Source: Firmicutes bacterium ADurb.Bin193 | Lineage (GTDB): Bacteria; Bacillota; Clostridia; Monoglobales; Firm-18 | Length of the DNA stretch: 64,000 nucleotides | Assembly (NCBI GenBank): GCA_002070105.1 | Contig: MWCQ01000009.1 | Coordinates: 1 to 64,000, forward strand | Reading direction: 5' to 3' | Shown: piece by piece, positions 34,697 through 43,475 of the stretch | How the letters are laid out: the number at the start of each line of letters is the position of its first letter | Numbering within the stretch: the stretch's first letter is position 1 | Made by a program: the position numbers and the translations under genes | The notes under the pieces: generated by a model | What the model saw: only the letters and a program-made list of their open reading frames with translations | What the model was told of the DNA's origin: nothing | The model's database searches: none

Positions 34697-36406
34697 TTAT
34701 TTTTCGATATCCGTTGTGTAAATCGGCTCAAGAATTTCGGTCGGAAGCCATATAAACATCTTTGCACGGTCAGCATTTGAAACATTGTCAAAATTGAGGT
34801 TAATGCTGTCGGTATCCTGTTTGCCGACGGTTGCAGACGAGTATTTAACGCCCGTAAGCTTACCCTCAGCGTTATATAAAGCTATTATTGTCCAATAGGT
34901 CTTGTCGGACTGACCATTGTTTCCGACAGTTCCGCTTACCGATATGTTTGAGCCGTTCCACTGCGCGTTTACATCCTGTACATAAAGGTTACTGCCCGCA
35001 GACTCATATCCCGCGGGAAGGCTTGGGTCGACATTTACAACAACCCTCTTATATCCGACTAGTGAGGGAGAGCCGTTGTCTTTAACCCTTAAAATTATGT
35101 GTATCTGTGTCGGAACGGAAACAGACGGCGCGGTAAAATCCGCGGTTGCGGCTGTATTGTTGTTTATGCTAATATTTGAGGCATAATTCCCTGCCTCTTT
35201 ATAATACATCCACTCATAGCTGAGCGTATTTCCGTCCGGATCGGTACTTGCGGTGGCATCAAGCTTTACTTGCGTGTTTGGACCGACAGTCCGTGTAAGC
35301 GCACCCTTTACGACAGCTACGGGGTTGTGGTTCGCCTGCGCATAAGACTTTACGCACCAGTCCATTCTTGCGGCAAAGTCATTCTGATAATCGGGGCGCC
35401 ACCTCCACACCGTTGCCAAATAGTTGGTTACGCCGCCCACGGTATCCTGCGTGTCCGCCCACACATTGCCGGAAAGCTTTGCGTACCTTCCGCCCCAGCC
35501 GCCCCAGTTGGGGTGGTCGGCATTACTGAGACCTATTACATCCGAAAGGAAGTAAAACATTGAAGGCGTATCGCCTTCCTTAAACTTTCGCGCGTTTGTG
35601 GCATAGGGGTATTTAGTGCCCAGCGCACCATGGTTATTGATAACATTTGTGTCAATCCATTCTTTATTCGCAATCGTTGTGTCACCGCCGTCATACATCC
35701 CCCTAAACGCCTGTTCGGTAGTACTGCCAACCGGCATATAGCTGACCACCATGAACAGATTCGGCACATTGTTTATCAGCCAGTCAACACCGGTATCCTG
35801 TTTGTTTATCGAATATACGCGCAGCTTTGAAACGAATTTTTCAAATTCAGCAGCGCTTCTGGTGTTTTTCACCTTCCATAATGCCTGTGCAAGTTCTGTC
35901 GCTCCGCCCCAAACCGCAATGTTAAGCGGGCGGGGATCATCTTTGTCGGCACAGGTGATAATCCAGTTCGAGCCTTCGGTGTCTTGGTTTGCATTTCCAA
36001 ACAGGTCGCGTGCGGTAGCGCCTGTTTTAACAATACTCTTCAAATAAGCCTCGGTTGGGTATCCGCTTTTATGCAACAGTAAATTATCACGCACCTTACC
36101 GTACTCGGTAATAATTTCATTGGCATATTTAGGATGAGGTCCTAATCCTTCACCTTTATCTTTTGCCAAAGCCGTGCATACATATCCTTCAATATCAAAC
36201 TCATTAGAATAGCACATAAGTCTGACCATAGATTGTCTGTCGTCCGGGTCGCCACCGATATCGGAAGTAACCAAAAGCCGCGGCTTTGAAGCCTCAGGGT
36301 CCGCGCTTGCAGATAAAACCGGAATACAAGATATTATCAACATAACAATCAAACAACGAGCTATAAACATTGATATAAGACCCCTTCTTGCTAGACTTTT
36401 TTTCAT
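34697..36406 (-). CDS. Secreted DUF1593 nucleoside-hydrolase-like protein with PKD-like domain
   Basis: The start is ATG 36406, seven bases after AGGGGG. The 569-residue product has a basic N-terminus and signal peptide (IARCLIVMLIISCIPVLSASADP). Next comes a DUF1593 domain opening with LLVTSDIGGDPDDRQSMVRL, resembling the Asp-rich metal site of inosine-uridine nucleoside hydrolases, and containing LNIAVWGGATELAQALW. A PKD-like beta domain follows (VKLDATASTDPDGNTLSYEW, about 395-480), then a C-terminal beta domain. Probably exported and acting on a glycosidic substrate. It is 36 bases behind gnd, so likely cotranscribed. Substrate unknown. Confidence 0.8.
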   Translation of the reverse strand: MKKSLARRGLISMFIARCLIVMLIISCIPVLSASADPEASKPRLLVTSDIGGDPDDRQSMVRLMCYSNEFDIEGYVCTALAKDKGEGLGPHPKYANEIITEYGKVRDNLLLHKSGYPTEAYLKSIVKTGATARDLFGNANQDTEGSNWIITCADKDDPRPLNIAVWGGATELAQALWKVKNTRSAAEFEKFVSKLRVYSINKQDTGVDWLINNVPNLFMVVSYMPVGSTTEQAFRGMYDGGDTTIANKEWIDTNVINNHGALGTKYPYATNARKFKEGDTPSMFYFLSDVIGLSNADHPNWGGWGGRYAKLSGNVWADTQDTVGGVTNYLATVWRWRPDYQNDFAARMDWCVKSYAQANHNPVAVVKGALTRTVGPNTQVKLDATASTDPDGNTLSYEWMYYKEAGNYASNISINNNTAATADFTAPSVSVPTQIHIILRVKDNGSPSLVGYKRVVVNVDPSLPAGYESAGSNLYVQDVNAQWNGSNISVSGTVGNNGQSDKTYWTIIALYNAEGKLTGVKYSSATVGKQDTDSINLNFDNVSNADRAKMFIWLPTEILEPIYTTDIEK

Positions 36407-36442
36407 AAAAATATCCCCCTCGGTTTTTAGCATGTGCTTTTT

Positions 36443-37894
36443 CTATACTATATATGTTGAAGCGGATGTGCTTCCGCCCTGACCTGTCCAGTTAGTGTGG
36501 AAAAACTCACCGCGGGGTCTGTCAATACGCTCATAGGTATGCGCCCCGAAATAGTCGCGCTGTGCCTGAAGAAGATTGGCGGGAAGCCTTTCACAGCGGT
36601 AGCCGTCGTAATAACAAAGTGCGGTTGTAAGCGCGGGTACGGGTATTCCGTTTTGCAGCGCCTCGGCACAAACCCTCCTCCAGCTCTCATTGGAATTGCT
36701 TAATATTTCTTCAAAATACGGGTCAAGCAAAAGGTTTTTAAGGTTCGGGTTGTTGTCAAACGCCTCTTTTATCTTGCCTAAAAATACGCTTCGTATTATA
36801 CATCCTCCGCGCCACATAAGCGCGATTCCGCCGTAATTAAGATTCCAGCCGTATGTCTTTGCGGCGGCGCTCATAAGGGTATAGCCCTGTGCATACGAAA
36901 CAATTTTCGAGGCAAACAACGCTTTTCTCAAATCGTCTATAAACGCCTTTTTGTTGCCCTTAAACGCAGGCTTCGGCCCTTTAAGGATTTTTGAAGCGAC
37001 AACGCGCTCTTCCTTAATCGCACTAAGGCATCTTGAGAATACAGCCTCACCGATTAGGGTAAGCCCGACACCCTCGTCAAGCGCGGCAATCGCCGTCCAC
37101 TTGCCTGTTCCCTTCTGACCTGCGGTATCCAGTATTTTGTCGACAAGCGCAGAGCCGTCCTCATCCTTGTATTTTAGAATATCCCTTGTTATTTCGATTA
37201 AATAGCTGTCAAGCTCGGCATTGTTCCACTCCGCAAAAACCTCGTGCATTTCGTCCGCCGACATTCCGAGGTAGTCGCGCATAAGGTGATATGCCTCGCA
37301 TATAAGCTGCATATCGCCGTACTCTATACCGTTGTGAACCATCTTTACAAAATGGCCCGCGCCACCTTCGCCGACCCAGTCACAGCAGGGTGTGCCGCCC
37401 TCGACCTTTGCACAGATTGCCTGAAATATCGGCTTAACATGGGGCCATGCCGCAGGCGAACCGCCGGGCATCATGCTCGGGCCCTTCAATGCGCCCTCTT
37501 CGCCGCCCGAAACGCCTGTTCCGATGTAGAAAAGCCCCTTGCTTTCAACATAATCCGTACGCCTTGCGGTGTCGGGAAAGTGTGAGTTTCCGCCGTCTAT
37601 TATTATATCCCCCGCCTCAAGAAGCGGTATAAGCTTTTCAATAAAATCATCAACGGGTTGCCCCGCCTTAACCATAAGCATAACACGCCTCGGCTTTTTA
37701 AGATTTGAAACAAGCTCCTCCAGCGTATATGCTCCGATTATATTTTTACCTTTTGCACGCCCTTCAATAAAATTCGTAACCTTTTCGGATGTGCGGTTGT
37801 ATACGGCAACGGTAAATCCGTGGCTTTCCATATTCATAACCAGGTTTTCACCCATTACGGCAAGACCTATAAGACCTATATCCGCTCTACTCAT
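36443..37894 (-). CDS. gnd: 6-phosphogluconate dehydrogenase, decarboxylating
   Basis: Oxidises 6-phosphogluconate to ribulose-5-phosphate, CO2 and NADPH. The 483-residue product is the long form: GLIGLAVMGENLVMNMESHGF (NADP site, residues 8-28), YNRTSEKV, IIDGGNSHFPDTARR, GVSGGEEGALKGPSMMPGG, FVKMVHNGIEYGDMQL (catalytic Lys/Asn) and a C-terminal tail RGEFFHTNWTGQGG. It sits between an HAD hydrolase and the DUF1593 gene, downstream of pfp. Confidence 0.97.
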   Translation of the reverse strand: MSRADIGLIGLAVMGENLVMNMESHGFTVAVYNRTSEKVTNFIEGRAKGKNIIGAYTLEELVSNLKKPRRVMLMVKAGQPVDDFIEKLIPLLEAGDIIIDGGNSHFPDTARRTDYVESKGLFYIGTGVSGGEEGALKGPSMMPGGSPAAWPHVKPIFQAICAKVEGGTPCCDWVGEGGAGHFVKMVHNGIEYGDMQLICEAYHLMRDYLGMSADEMHEVFAEWNNAELDSYLIEITRDILKYKDEDGSALVDKILDTAGQKGTGKWTAIAALDEGVGLTLIGEAVFSRCLSAIKEERVVASKILKGPKPAFKGNKKAFIDDLRKALFASKIVSYAQGYTLMSAAAKTYGWNLNYGGIALMWRGGCIIRSVFLGKIKEAFDNNPNLKNLLLDPYFEEILSNSNESWRRVCAEALQNGIPVPALTTALCYYDGYRCERLPANLLQAQRDYFGAHTYERIDRPRGEFFHTNWTGQGGSTSASTYIV

Positions 37895-37957
37895 TTTAAT
37901 AACCCTCTTTCTTTTTAGTGTAGTAATATTTTTAGATGCCTTACCTGCCGCACCTTG

Positions 37958-38857
37958 CTATTTTTTCCACGGCGGCGTATCGGGAAGAAGGCTGTCAAAC
38001 TTTTCGATTAGCTTCTTTTCATACTCGCCCGCATAGCTTCCGGCAAAGAATCTGTCCAGAGCCTCCTCGAAAAACAGCTGCCACGATTCGTCCTCGGCGC
38101 CCGGATTTATCGGGAAGAAAAGCGCATTATTGGCACGGGCGGATTTGTAGTCGCCGGGTGCGTCGCCTATCATCAGAACACGGTCGGGGGCATAGCCCTT
38201 TTCCTTTGCAATGGCAATGCACTCCTTTTTGGTGCCCATTTCCTGACCCGATATTACCTTTACATACTTTGCGATATCATGCTCCTCCCACTCACGGACA
38301 AGCGCCTCATGCGGTGTTGCGGAAACCACGATTATATCAGCCTTATCCTGCATTTTCTCAAAGCTCTCCACAACAAAGGGGAAGGGCGGTACGCCGCGTA
38401 CAATCTCTGCTACGCTTTTGTTTACTCCCTCCGTCCATCTCAGTGTCTGAGCCAGAATTTCATCGTCGGGATGTTTTTGTATGTATGCCCTCAGGGCAGG
38501 GTCGCCGAGCTTTGTTTCGATTTTTACCCACTCCCTAAGCGAATCTATATTGGGCGCCTTAAAGCCCCTTTTGATTGCCTCCGGCCTTTCGGATAAAAGG
38601 TCAATAACCTTTATAAGCGCGGGAAAGCGGTTAAGACCCCTGTCCTTTGAGTAAAGGTTTACATACTCCGATGCCTCTCTGGCGTATTTGGATATTGCCT
38701 GAAGGTTCCAATGGTTTATAATATTAGGCGTAAAGCACTCTTTATGCTTTACCTCCATCGTATCGAATACACATCCGTCGGAATCGATACAAACAAGAAA
38801 ATCCGATGTTTTTTCCATATCATAGAGTGGTTTTGCGGCTGAATGAATGTCTGACAT
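37958..38857 (-). CDS. HAD-superfamily hydrolase
   Basis: The 299-residue cytosolic protein has HAD motif I as VCIDSDGCVFDTME (DxD near residue 24), motif II in IIVVSATPHEALVREW, and motifs III/IV in GTKKECIAIAK and VLMIGDAPGDYKSAR. A large helical cap lies between motifs I and II. The Asp nucleophile and general acid are present, so a phosphatase or phosphonatase is expected; substrate unknown. It lies between pfp and gnd, so a sugar-phosphate substrate is plausible. Confidence 0.82.
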   Translation of the reverse strand: MSDIHSAAKPLYDMEKTSDFLVCIDSDGCVFDTMEVKHKECFTPNIINHWNLQAISKYAREASEYVNLYSKDRGLNRFPALIKVIDLLSERPEAIKRGFKAPNIDSLREWVKIETKLGDPALRAYIQKHPDDEILAQTLRWTEGVNKSVAEIVRGVPPFPFVVESFEKMQDKADIIVVSATPHEALVREWEEHDIAKYVKVISGQEMGTKKECIAIAKEKGYAPDRVLMIGDAPGDYKSARANNALFFPINPGAEDESWQLFFEEALDRFFAGSYAGEYEKKLIEKFDSLLPDTPPWKK

Positions 38858-38896
38858 TTTTTATCCTCCCTTTTGCGCGTGAGCGTCTGATTTTTA

Positions 38897-40189
38897 TTAT
38901 TTTCTATAACCCTGCGGGATATATTCCGCAAGTTTTTTGTCGGCAAATATAGGCTTAAGCCTTGCAAAGCGCATTATCCCGTCAACAAGCGGTACGCTTA
39001 CCCAGTCGTTTCCGATAAGAGGCTTTGCATATTTAACAAAGTCGTCTGTTACATCGCTTTTGTCCTTTGTAAGCCAGTTCTCCGGGAATGTCCTTTCGGA
39101 GTTTGCAACAAGCTCCAACGGAACCTTGTCATAGCGGACGGAATAAATCGGTCCGGGGTTACGCAGTATTGTGGACATAAAGCCGTTTGAACCCGATGCG
39201 GCTATTTCAACCGCCTTTTGTCCGAGGCAGTATGCCTCCTCAAGGTCAACCACGGAGGCTGTATTGATGTTTCCCCTCTGGTCGGTGCCCGGAACCTGTC
39301 CCCTCGCCGCACCGCGGGCGCGAAGTCCGACCGAATTTAGGTAGTTTACAACCTTTTGCGCTACGGTAATTTGGCTGGCGCTAAACTGGGTATGTCCGAA
39401 ATTGTCTTTGGTTTCGCCGAGGTCGCCTACATTAAGACCCTCGCTGACAACAACCAATGCACGCCCTCTTTTTTCGACAAGCGAGTTTACATCCTCGGCA
39501 ATCTCCTCAAGAGAAAGCCCCGATTCGGCCATATAAATTTTAAGCGGCATCTCCCGATTGGGATCCGCAAGCCTTGCCGCGGCGGGGATGTATCCGATTT
39601 TCCTTCCCATCGCCTGAAGCACCAAAACGGGGTCGGCAGGGCATGACCCGGCGTTTTCCTCGTTTGCGTTCTGAACCGCTACGGACCAGTATTTTGCAAC
39701 GCTTCCGTAGCCCGGCGTATGGTCAATAAGCTTAAATTCACTGTCGCCCACATCGTTGTCGATTGTTTTGGGCACTCCGACGGCGGTAAGCTCAAGCCCG
39801 CGCTCACGGGCGAGAATGCTTATTTTGTTAGCCGTATCCATTGAATCGTTTCCGCCTATGTAAAACAGATAGCCGATATTGTGGGCACGAAGGACATCAA
39901 TTACCCTTTCAAAATCCTCGGGCTGACTGCTTTTCAGCTTGTAGCGGCAGGTACCGACAGAGCCTGCGGTGGGTGTTGTCCGCAAAAGGGTGATTTCTTC
40001 GGCGCTTTGCGCGCTCAGATTTAAAAGCTCCTCCTTCAAAATACCCTCAACGCCGTGAAAACCCGCATAGACAGTGCCGAAAATATCGGGATAATCGCGG
40101 CACGCCTCTACTACCCCGCGCAATGAATTGTTGATTACGGGCGTAGGCCCGCCCGATTGTGAAACAATGACATTTTTTGGTCTTTGCAT
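38897..40189 (-). CDS. pfp: Diphosphate-dependent 6-phosphofructokinase
   Basis: Phosphorylates fructose-6-phosphate using pyrophosphate, a reversible step in glycolysis. The 430-residue product has SQSGGPTPVINNSLRG near the N-terminus, FYIGGNDSMDTANKI and GVPKTIDNDV. Asp in the GGNDS loop and Lys in PKTIDND are the residues that distinguish PPi-dependent from ATP-dependent enzymes, so PPi is the likely donor. The downstream order is HAD hydrolase, gnd, DUF1593. It has a consensus promoter. Confidence 0.92.
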   Translation of the reverse strand: MQRPKNVIVSQSGGPTPVINNSLRGVVEACRDYPDIFGTVYAGFHGVEGILKEELLNLSAQSAEEITLLRTTPTAGSVGTCRYKLKSSQPEDFERVIDVLRAHNIGYLFYIGGNDSMDTANKISILARERGLELTAVGVPKTIDNDVGDSEFKLIDHTPGYGSVAKYWSVAVQNANEENAGSCPADPVLVLQAMGRKIGYIPAAARLADPNREMPLKIYMAESGLSLEEIAEDVNSLVEKRGRALVVVSEGLNVGDLGETKDNFGHTQFSASQITVAQKVVNYLNSVGLRARGAARGQVPGTDQRGNINTASVVDLEEAYCLGQKAVEIAASGSNGFMSTILRNPGPIYSVRYDKVPLELVANSERTFPENWLTKDKSDVTDDFVKYAKPLIGNDWVSVPLVDGIMRFARLKPIFADKKLAEYIPQGYRK

Positions 40190-40251
40190 TAATCCCCGTT
40201 CCTTCCTTAATCTTAAAAAATTTGATTTTAAAGCAGAATTATTATAAAAAA

Positions 40252-40280
40252 ATTATACATTACGGGTCTGTAATTGTCAA
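40252..40280 (-). promoter_or_regulatory. Consensus promoter of pfp
   Basis: On the minus strand, perfect TTGACA (40280-40275) and perfect TATAAT (40257-40252) with a 17-base spacer, giving pfp a leader of about 55 bases. Confidence 0.75.
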
Positions 40281-40291
40281 TACAACGACAG

Positions 40292-40326
40292 CTTTATTGC
40301 AAAAAACAACGCCTTTATTGCAAAAA
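40292..40326. repeat. Tandem motif CTTTATTGCAAAAA between divergent promoters
   Basis: The same 14 bases occur at 40292-40305 and 40313-40326, 21 bases apart (two helical turns). A related inverted form, TTGCGGTAATAAAGCC, lies at about 40373-40388, followed by a GGCTTTAT arm. The spacing and position between the pfp and SDR promoters suggest a protein-binding region; the binder is unknown. Confidence 0.5.
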
Positions 40327-40335
40327 GGTTTATTC

Positions 40336-40364
40336 TTTACTTTTTCAAAATGGAGTGGTATAAT
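40336..40364 (+). promoter_or_regulatory. Probable promoter of the uronate cluster
   Basis: TTTACT (40336-40341) and perfect TATAAT (40359-40364) with a 17-base spacer. The leader of about 125 bases contains the hairpin ATAAAGCC/GGCTTTAT at 40380-40400. Confidence 0.6.
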
Positions 40365-40494
40365 AAATGCAATTGCGGTAATAAAGCCTTATCGGCTTTA
40401 TCACTATGCATTTATTGAATCGGTGTGAAGCATTTCGACTTGCGAATTGCACTTTTGATTTAATTATGACAATTGTTTTAGGAGGGATTAGTAT

Positions 40495-41346
40495 ATGAAA
40501 ATACCGTTCAATATTGATTTAAATGGAAAGGTCGCCGTTGTAACGGGCGGCGGAGGCGTTTTGTGCGCCATGTTTGCAGAAGCGCTTGCAAAATGCGGCG
40601 CAAAGGTGGCGATTCTGGATTTAAGGCTTGATGCCGCAAAGTCAGTCGCGCAAAAGATAAATGACGCTGGCGGCACCGCGATTGGCGTTGAGGCCAATGT
40701 ACTGGAACCTGAAAGTCTTAAAGCGGCAAAGGCGGTTGTAAACGAAAAGCTCGGCGCTTGCGACATACTTATTAATGGGGCCGGCGGGAACAATCCCAAG
40801 GGTACCACGACAAAGGATTACCTTTTTGCAGAGGACATAGAAAACAGTGAGGTAAAAACATTCTTCGACCTTGACCCAAAGGGAGTGGAATTTGTTTTCA
40901 ACCTTAATTTTATCGGAACACTGCTGCCCACACAGGTTTTTTCAAGGGATATGCTTAACAAAAAGGGTGCGGTAATTATAAATATATCGTCAATGAACGC
41001 TTTTTGCCCGCTTACCAGAATACCCGCATACAGCGGCGCAAAGGCGGCCGTAAGCAACTTTACCCAGTGGCTTGCTGTTCACATGTCACGCGTGGGCATA
41101 CGGGTTAACGCCATTGCTCCGGGATTTTTCATCACCGACCAAAACCGCGGACTTTTGATGAACGAGGACGGAAGCTTTACCGAAAGAGCGCAAAAGATAC
41201 TCTCGCAAACCCCCATGTCACGCTTCGGCGAGGCCGAGGAGCTTATCGGTACTCTTCTGTGGCTTACAGACAGCGGCGCATCGGGCTTTGTAAACGGAAT
41301 TGTGGTGCCTGTTGACGGCGGTTTTTCGGCATATTCGGGAGTATAA
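40495..41346 (+). CDS. SDR oxidoreductase, fructuronate/mannonate reductase-like
   Basis: The 283-residue SDR has the NAD-binding motif VVTGGGGVLCAMFAEAL (near residue 14), NGAGGNNPKG, catalytic Ser in IINISSMNAF and Tyr/Lys in YSGAKAAVSNF. The start is ATG 40495 after AGGAGGG. The insertion between NGAGG and the catalytic Ser is long. SDR-type D-mannonate oxidoreductases, which interconvert fructuronate and mannonate, share this build and often pair with UxaE, encoded three genes on. The substrate is inferred from that context. Confidence 0.8.
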   Translation: MKIPFNIDLNGKVAVVTGGGGVLCAMFAEALAKCGAKVAILDLRLDAAKSVAQKINDAGGTAIGVEANVLEPESLKAAKAVVNEKLGACDILINGAGGNNPKGTTTKDYLFAEDIENSEVKTFFDLDPKGVEFVFNLNFIGTLLPTQVFSRDMLNKKGAVIINISSMNAFCPLTRIPAYSGAKAAVSNFTQWLAVHMSRVGIRVNAIAPGFFITDQNRGLLMNEDGSFTERAQKILSQTPMSRFGEAEELIGTLLWLTDSGASGFVNGIVVPVDGGFSAYSGV

Positions 41347-41358
41347 GGAGAGGTTGTA

Positions 41359-42606
41359 ATGGTTTACAAAAGCGAAAGCAGCCTTACCGAAGCGGAGCTT
41401 CGGGAGGCGCTGAAAAAATCAATCGAGGGGAAAAATCTTAAAAAAATTCTGCTTCTTCCGCCCGATTATACAAGAATGTACAGCGGAGCGGGACAGATTA
41501 CAAGAATATACTATGAGCTTTTGTCCGATACCTGTGAGGTTGACATTATGCCCGCCCTCGGAACGCATGAGCCTATGACCCGCGAGGAATGCACCGCATT
41601 TTTCGGCGGGGCGGTTCCCTATGAAAAGCTGATTGTTCACAACTGGCGTACGGATGTCGTGAAGATCGGCGAGGTCCCCGCGGAGTTTGTCGCAGAGGTT
41701 TCGGAGGGGCTTGTCAGGGAAACGATTGATGTTGAGGTAAACAGGCTTATAGTCGATAAATCCTATGACCTTATAATTTCGATAGGTCAGGTTGTTCCCC
41801 ATGAGGTTGTGGGAATGGCGAATTATTCAAAGAATATCTTTGTCGGCTGCGGCGGGTGCAGTATGATAAGCAGTTCGCACATGCTCGGGGCATTTTACGG
41901 CATGGAGCGCGTAATGGGGCGTGACTTTTCGCCCGTGCGCCGCGTGTTTGACTATGCCGAGGAGCATTTCTTAAAGGATATACCCGTTATGTATGTTCTG
42001 ACCGTTACGACAACGGACAACGACAGCGTTCGTATTCACGGGCTTTTTGCCGGACGGGAGCGCGCTCTTTTCGAGCAGGCGGTTGCACTGAGCAGTGAGA
42101 AAAACCTTACCTATGTCGACAAGCCTCTTAAAAAAGTTGTCGTCTATCTTGACGAGCGCGAGTTCAAAAGCACATGGCTCGGAAACAAGGCTATATACCG
42201 AACACGAATGGCGATAGCCGACGGCGGCGAGCTTGTCGTCCTGGCGCCCGGCGTCAGAAGGTTCGGCGAGGACAGCGAAAACGACATATTAATAAGAAAA
42301 TACGGCTATGTCGGGCGGGAGAGGGTTTTGGAGCTTGTGCGTGAAAACAAGGATCTTCAGAACAACCTTTCCGTCGCCGCACACCTTATCCACGGCTCGT
42401 CCGACGGTCGCTTCAAGATAACCTATTGCACGGAAAAACTTTCAAAGGATGAGGTTTTGGGCGTGAACTTTTCATACGAGCCTCTTACGGACGCCCTGAA
42501 AAAATATGATATAAAAATTTTGAAAGACGGGTTTAACACGCTCCCAAGCGGCGAGGAGATATTTTATATAAGCAATCCCGCGCTCGGGCTTTGGGCATGC
42601 AGATAA
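41359..42606 (+). CDS. LarA-like (DUF2088) racemase/epimerase-type protein
   Basis: The 415-residue product resembles the nickel-pincer lactate racemase family: LLLPPDYTRMYSGAGQI near residue 32, ALGTHEPMTREEC (conserved His), VVPHEVVGMANYSKNIFVGCGGC (conserved His and a candidate cofactor Lys), and a C-terminal domain with IHGSSDGRFKITYCT. Such proteins racemise or epimerise hydroxy acids and sugar acids when the NPN cofactor is supplied by LarB/C/E, which are not in this window. It probably acts on a sugar acid, given the neighbours. Confidence 0.8.
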   Translation: MVYKSESSLTEAELREALKKSIEGKNLKKILLLPPDYTRMYSGAGQITRIYYELLSDTCEVDIMPALGTHEPMTREECTAFFGGAVPYEKLIVHNWRTDVVKIGEVPAEFVAEVSEGLVRETIDVEVNRLIVDKSYDLIISIGQVVPHEVVGMANYSKNIFVGCGGCSMISSSHMLGAFYGMERVMGRDFSPVRRVFDYAEEHFLKDIPVMYVLTVTTTDNDSVRIHGLFAGRERALFEQAVALSSEKNLTYVDKPLKKVVVYLDEREFKSTWLGNKAIYRTRMAIADGGELVVLAPGVRRFGEDSENDILIRKYGYVGRERVLELVRENKDLQNNLSVAAHLIHGSSDGRFKITYCTEKLSKDEVLGVNFSYEPLTDALKKYDIKILKDGFNTLPSGEEIFYISNPALGLWACR

Positions 42607-42619
42607 GGAGACGAATACT

Positions 42620-43456
42620 TTGGAAAAACTTATCGATTTACACACACATTCCATTAAATCCGACGGAGCAATGACACCGACGGAGGTTGTCCGCCACGCC
42701 GCATCGAAAGGGCTTTCGGCAATTTCGCTTACCGACCACGATGTAACCGACGGCGTTTCGGAGGCGGTTTCGGCGGGCAAGACTTTCGGCATTGAGGTTG
42801 TACCGGGGATTGAGCTTTCGGTACAGTCAAAAACCGAAACACATATTCTGGGGTATTTTATAGATATAACAAACTCCGTTTTGCTTGATACCCTTGTCGA
42901 GATTAAAAAGGTAAGGTACAAAAGAAATGAGGACACCGCAAAAAAGCTCCAAGAGGCGGGCTTTGATATTACCATGGAGGATGCGCTTGCGCTTGCACCC
43001 AACGGACTTGTCGGGCGGGCGCACTTTGCAAGGGTAATGGTTTCGAAGGGCTATACCTCGTCCGTTAAGGAGGCGTTTGACCTGTACCTTTCAAACGGCC
43101 GTCCCTGCTACTCCTCCACCCAGCTTTTGACGCCCCCGCAGGCAGTAGAGCTTATCAAAACGGCGGGCGGGCAGGCGTATGTTGCTCACCTTCATTTAAC
43201 CCGAATGGACGACGGAGAGCTTTATTCGTTTTTAAGCGGGCTTAAAAATGTAGGGCTTGACGGAATTGAGGGATACTACTCCGAGTATACGCCCGAAATG
43301 CAGGAGAAATATCACAAACTGGCGCACGATTTGGAGCTTAAAATATCGGGTGGCACCGATTTTCACGGGGCGATGAAGCCCCATATCGAGATAGGACGGG
43401 GTTTTGGCAATTTAAAAATACCATACAGCGTTCTGGAGGAAATGAAAAGGAATTAA
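42620..43456 (+). CDS. PHP-domain metal-dependent phosphoesterase
   Basis: The start is TTG 42620 behind AAGGAG. The 278-residue product has the PHP motifs DLHTHSIKSDGAMTPTEVV (residues 5-23), SLTDHDVTDG, VPGIELSV, a central insertion, AYVAHLHL and ISGGTDFHG. This is the YciV/TrpH-like family, whose studied members cleave 5'-phosphorylated RNA or small phosphoesters. Its place in a sugar-acid operon is unexplained. Confidence 0.85.
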   Translation: MEKLIDLHTHSIKSDGAMTPTEVVRHAASKGLSAISLTDHDVTDGVSEAVSAGKTFGIEVVPGIELSVQSKTETHILGYFIDITNSVLLDTLVEIKKVRYKRNEDTAKKLQEAGFDITMEDALALAPNGLVGRAHFARVMVSKGYTSSVKEAFDLYLSNGRPCYSSTQLLTPPQAVELIKTAGGQAYVAHLHLTRMDDGELYSFLSGLKNVGLDGIEGYYSEYTPEMQEKYHKLAHDLELKISGGTDFHGAMKPHIEIGRGFGNLKIPYSVLEEMKRN

Positions 43457-43475
43457 TCTATTAAGGAGAATAATT

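Noticed and set aside
34597-34791. Open frame overlapping the end of the DUF1593 gene
   Set aside because: Considered as a frameshifted continuation of the DUF1593 protein, but it has no ribosome site and no similarity to the preceding beta domain, and the annotated stop gives a normal end.
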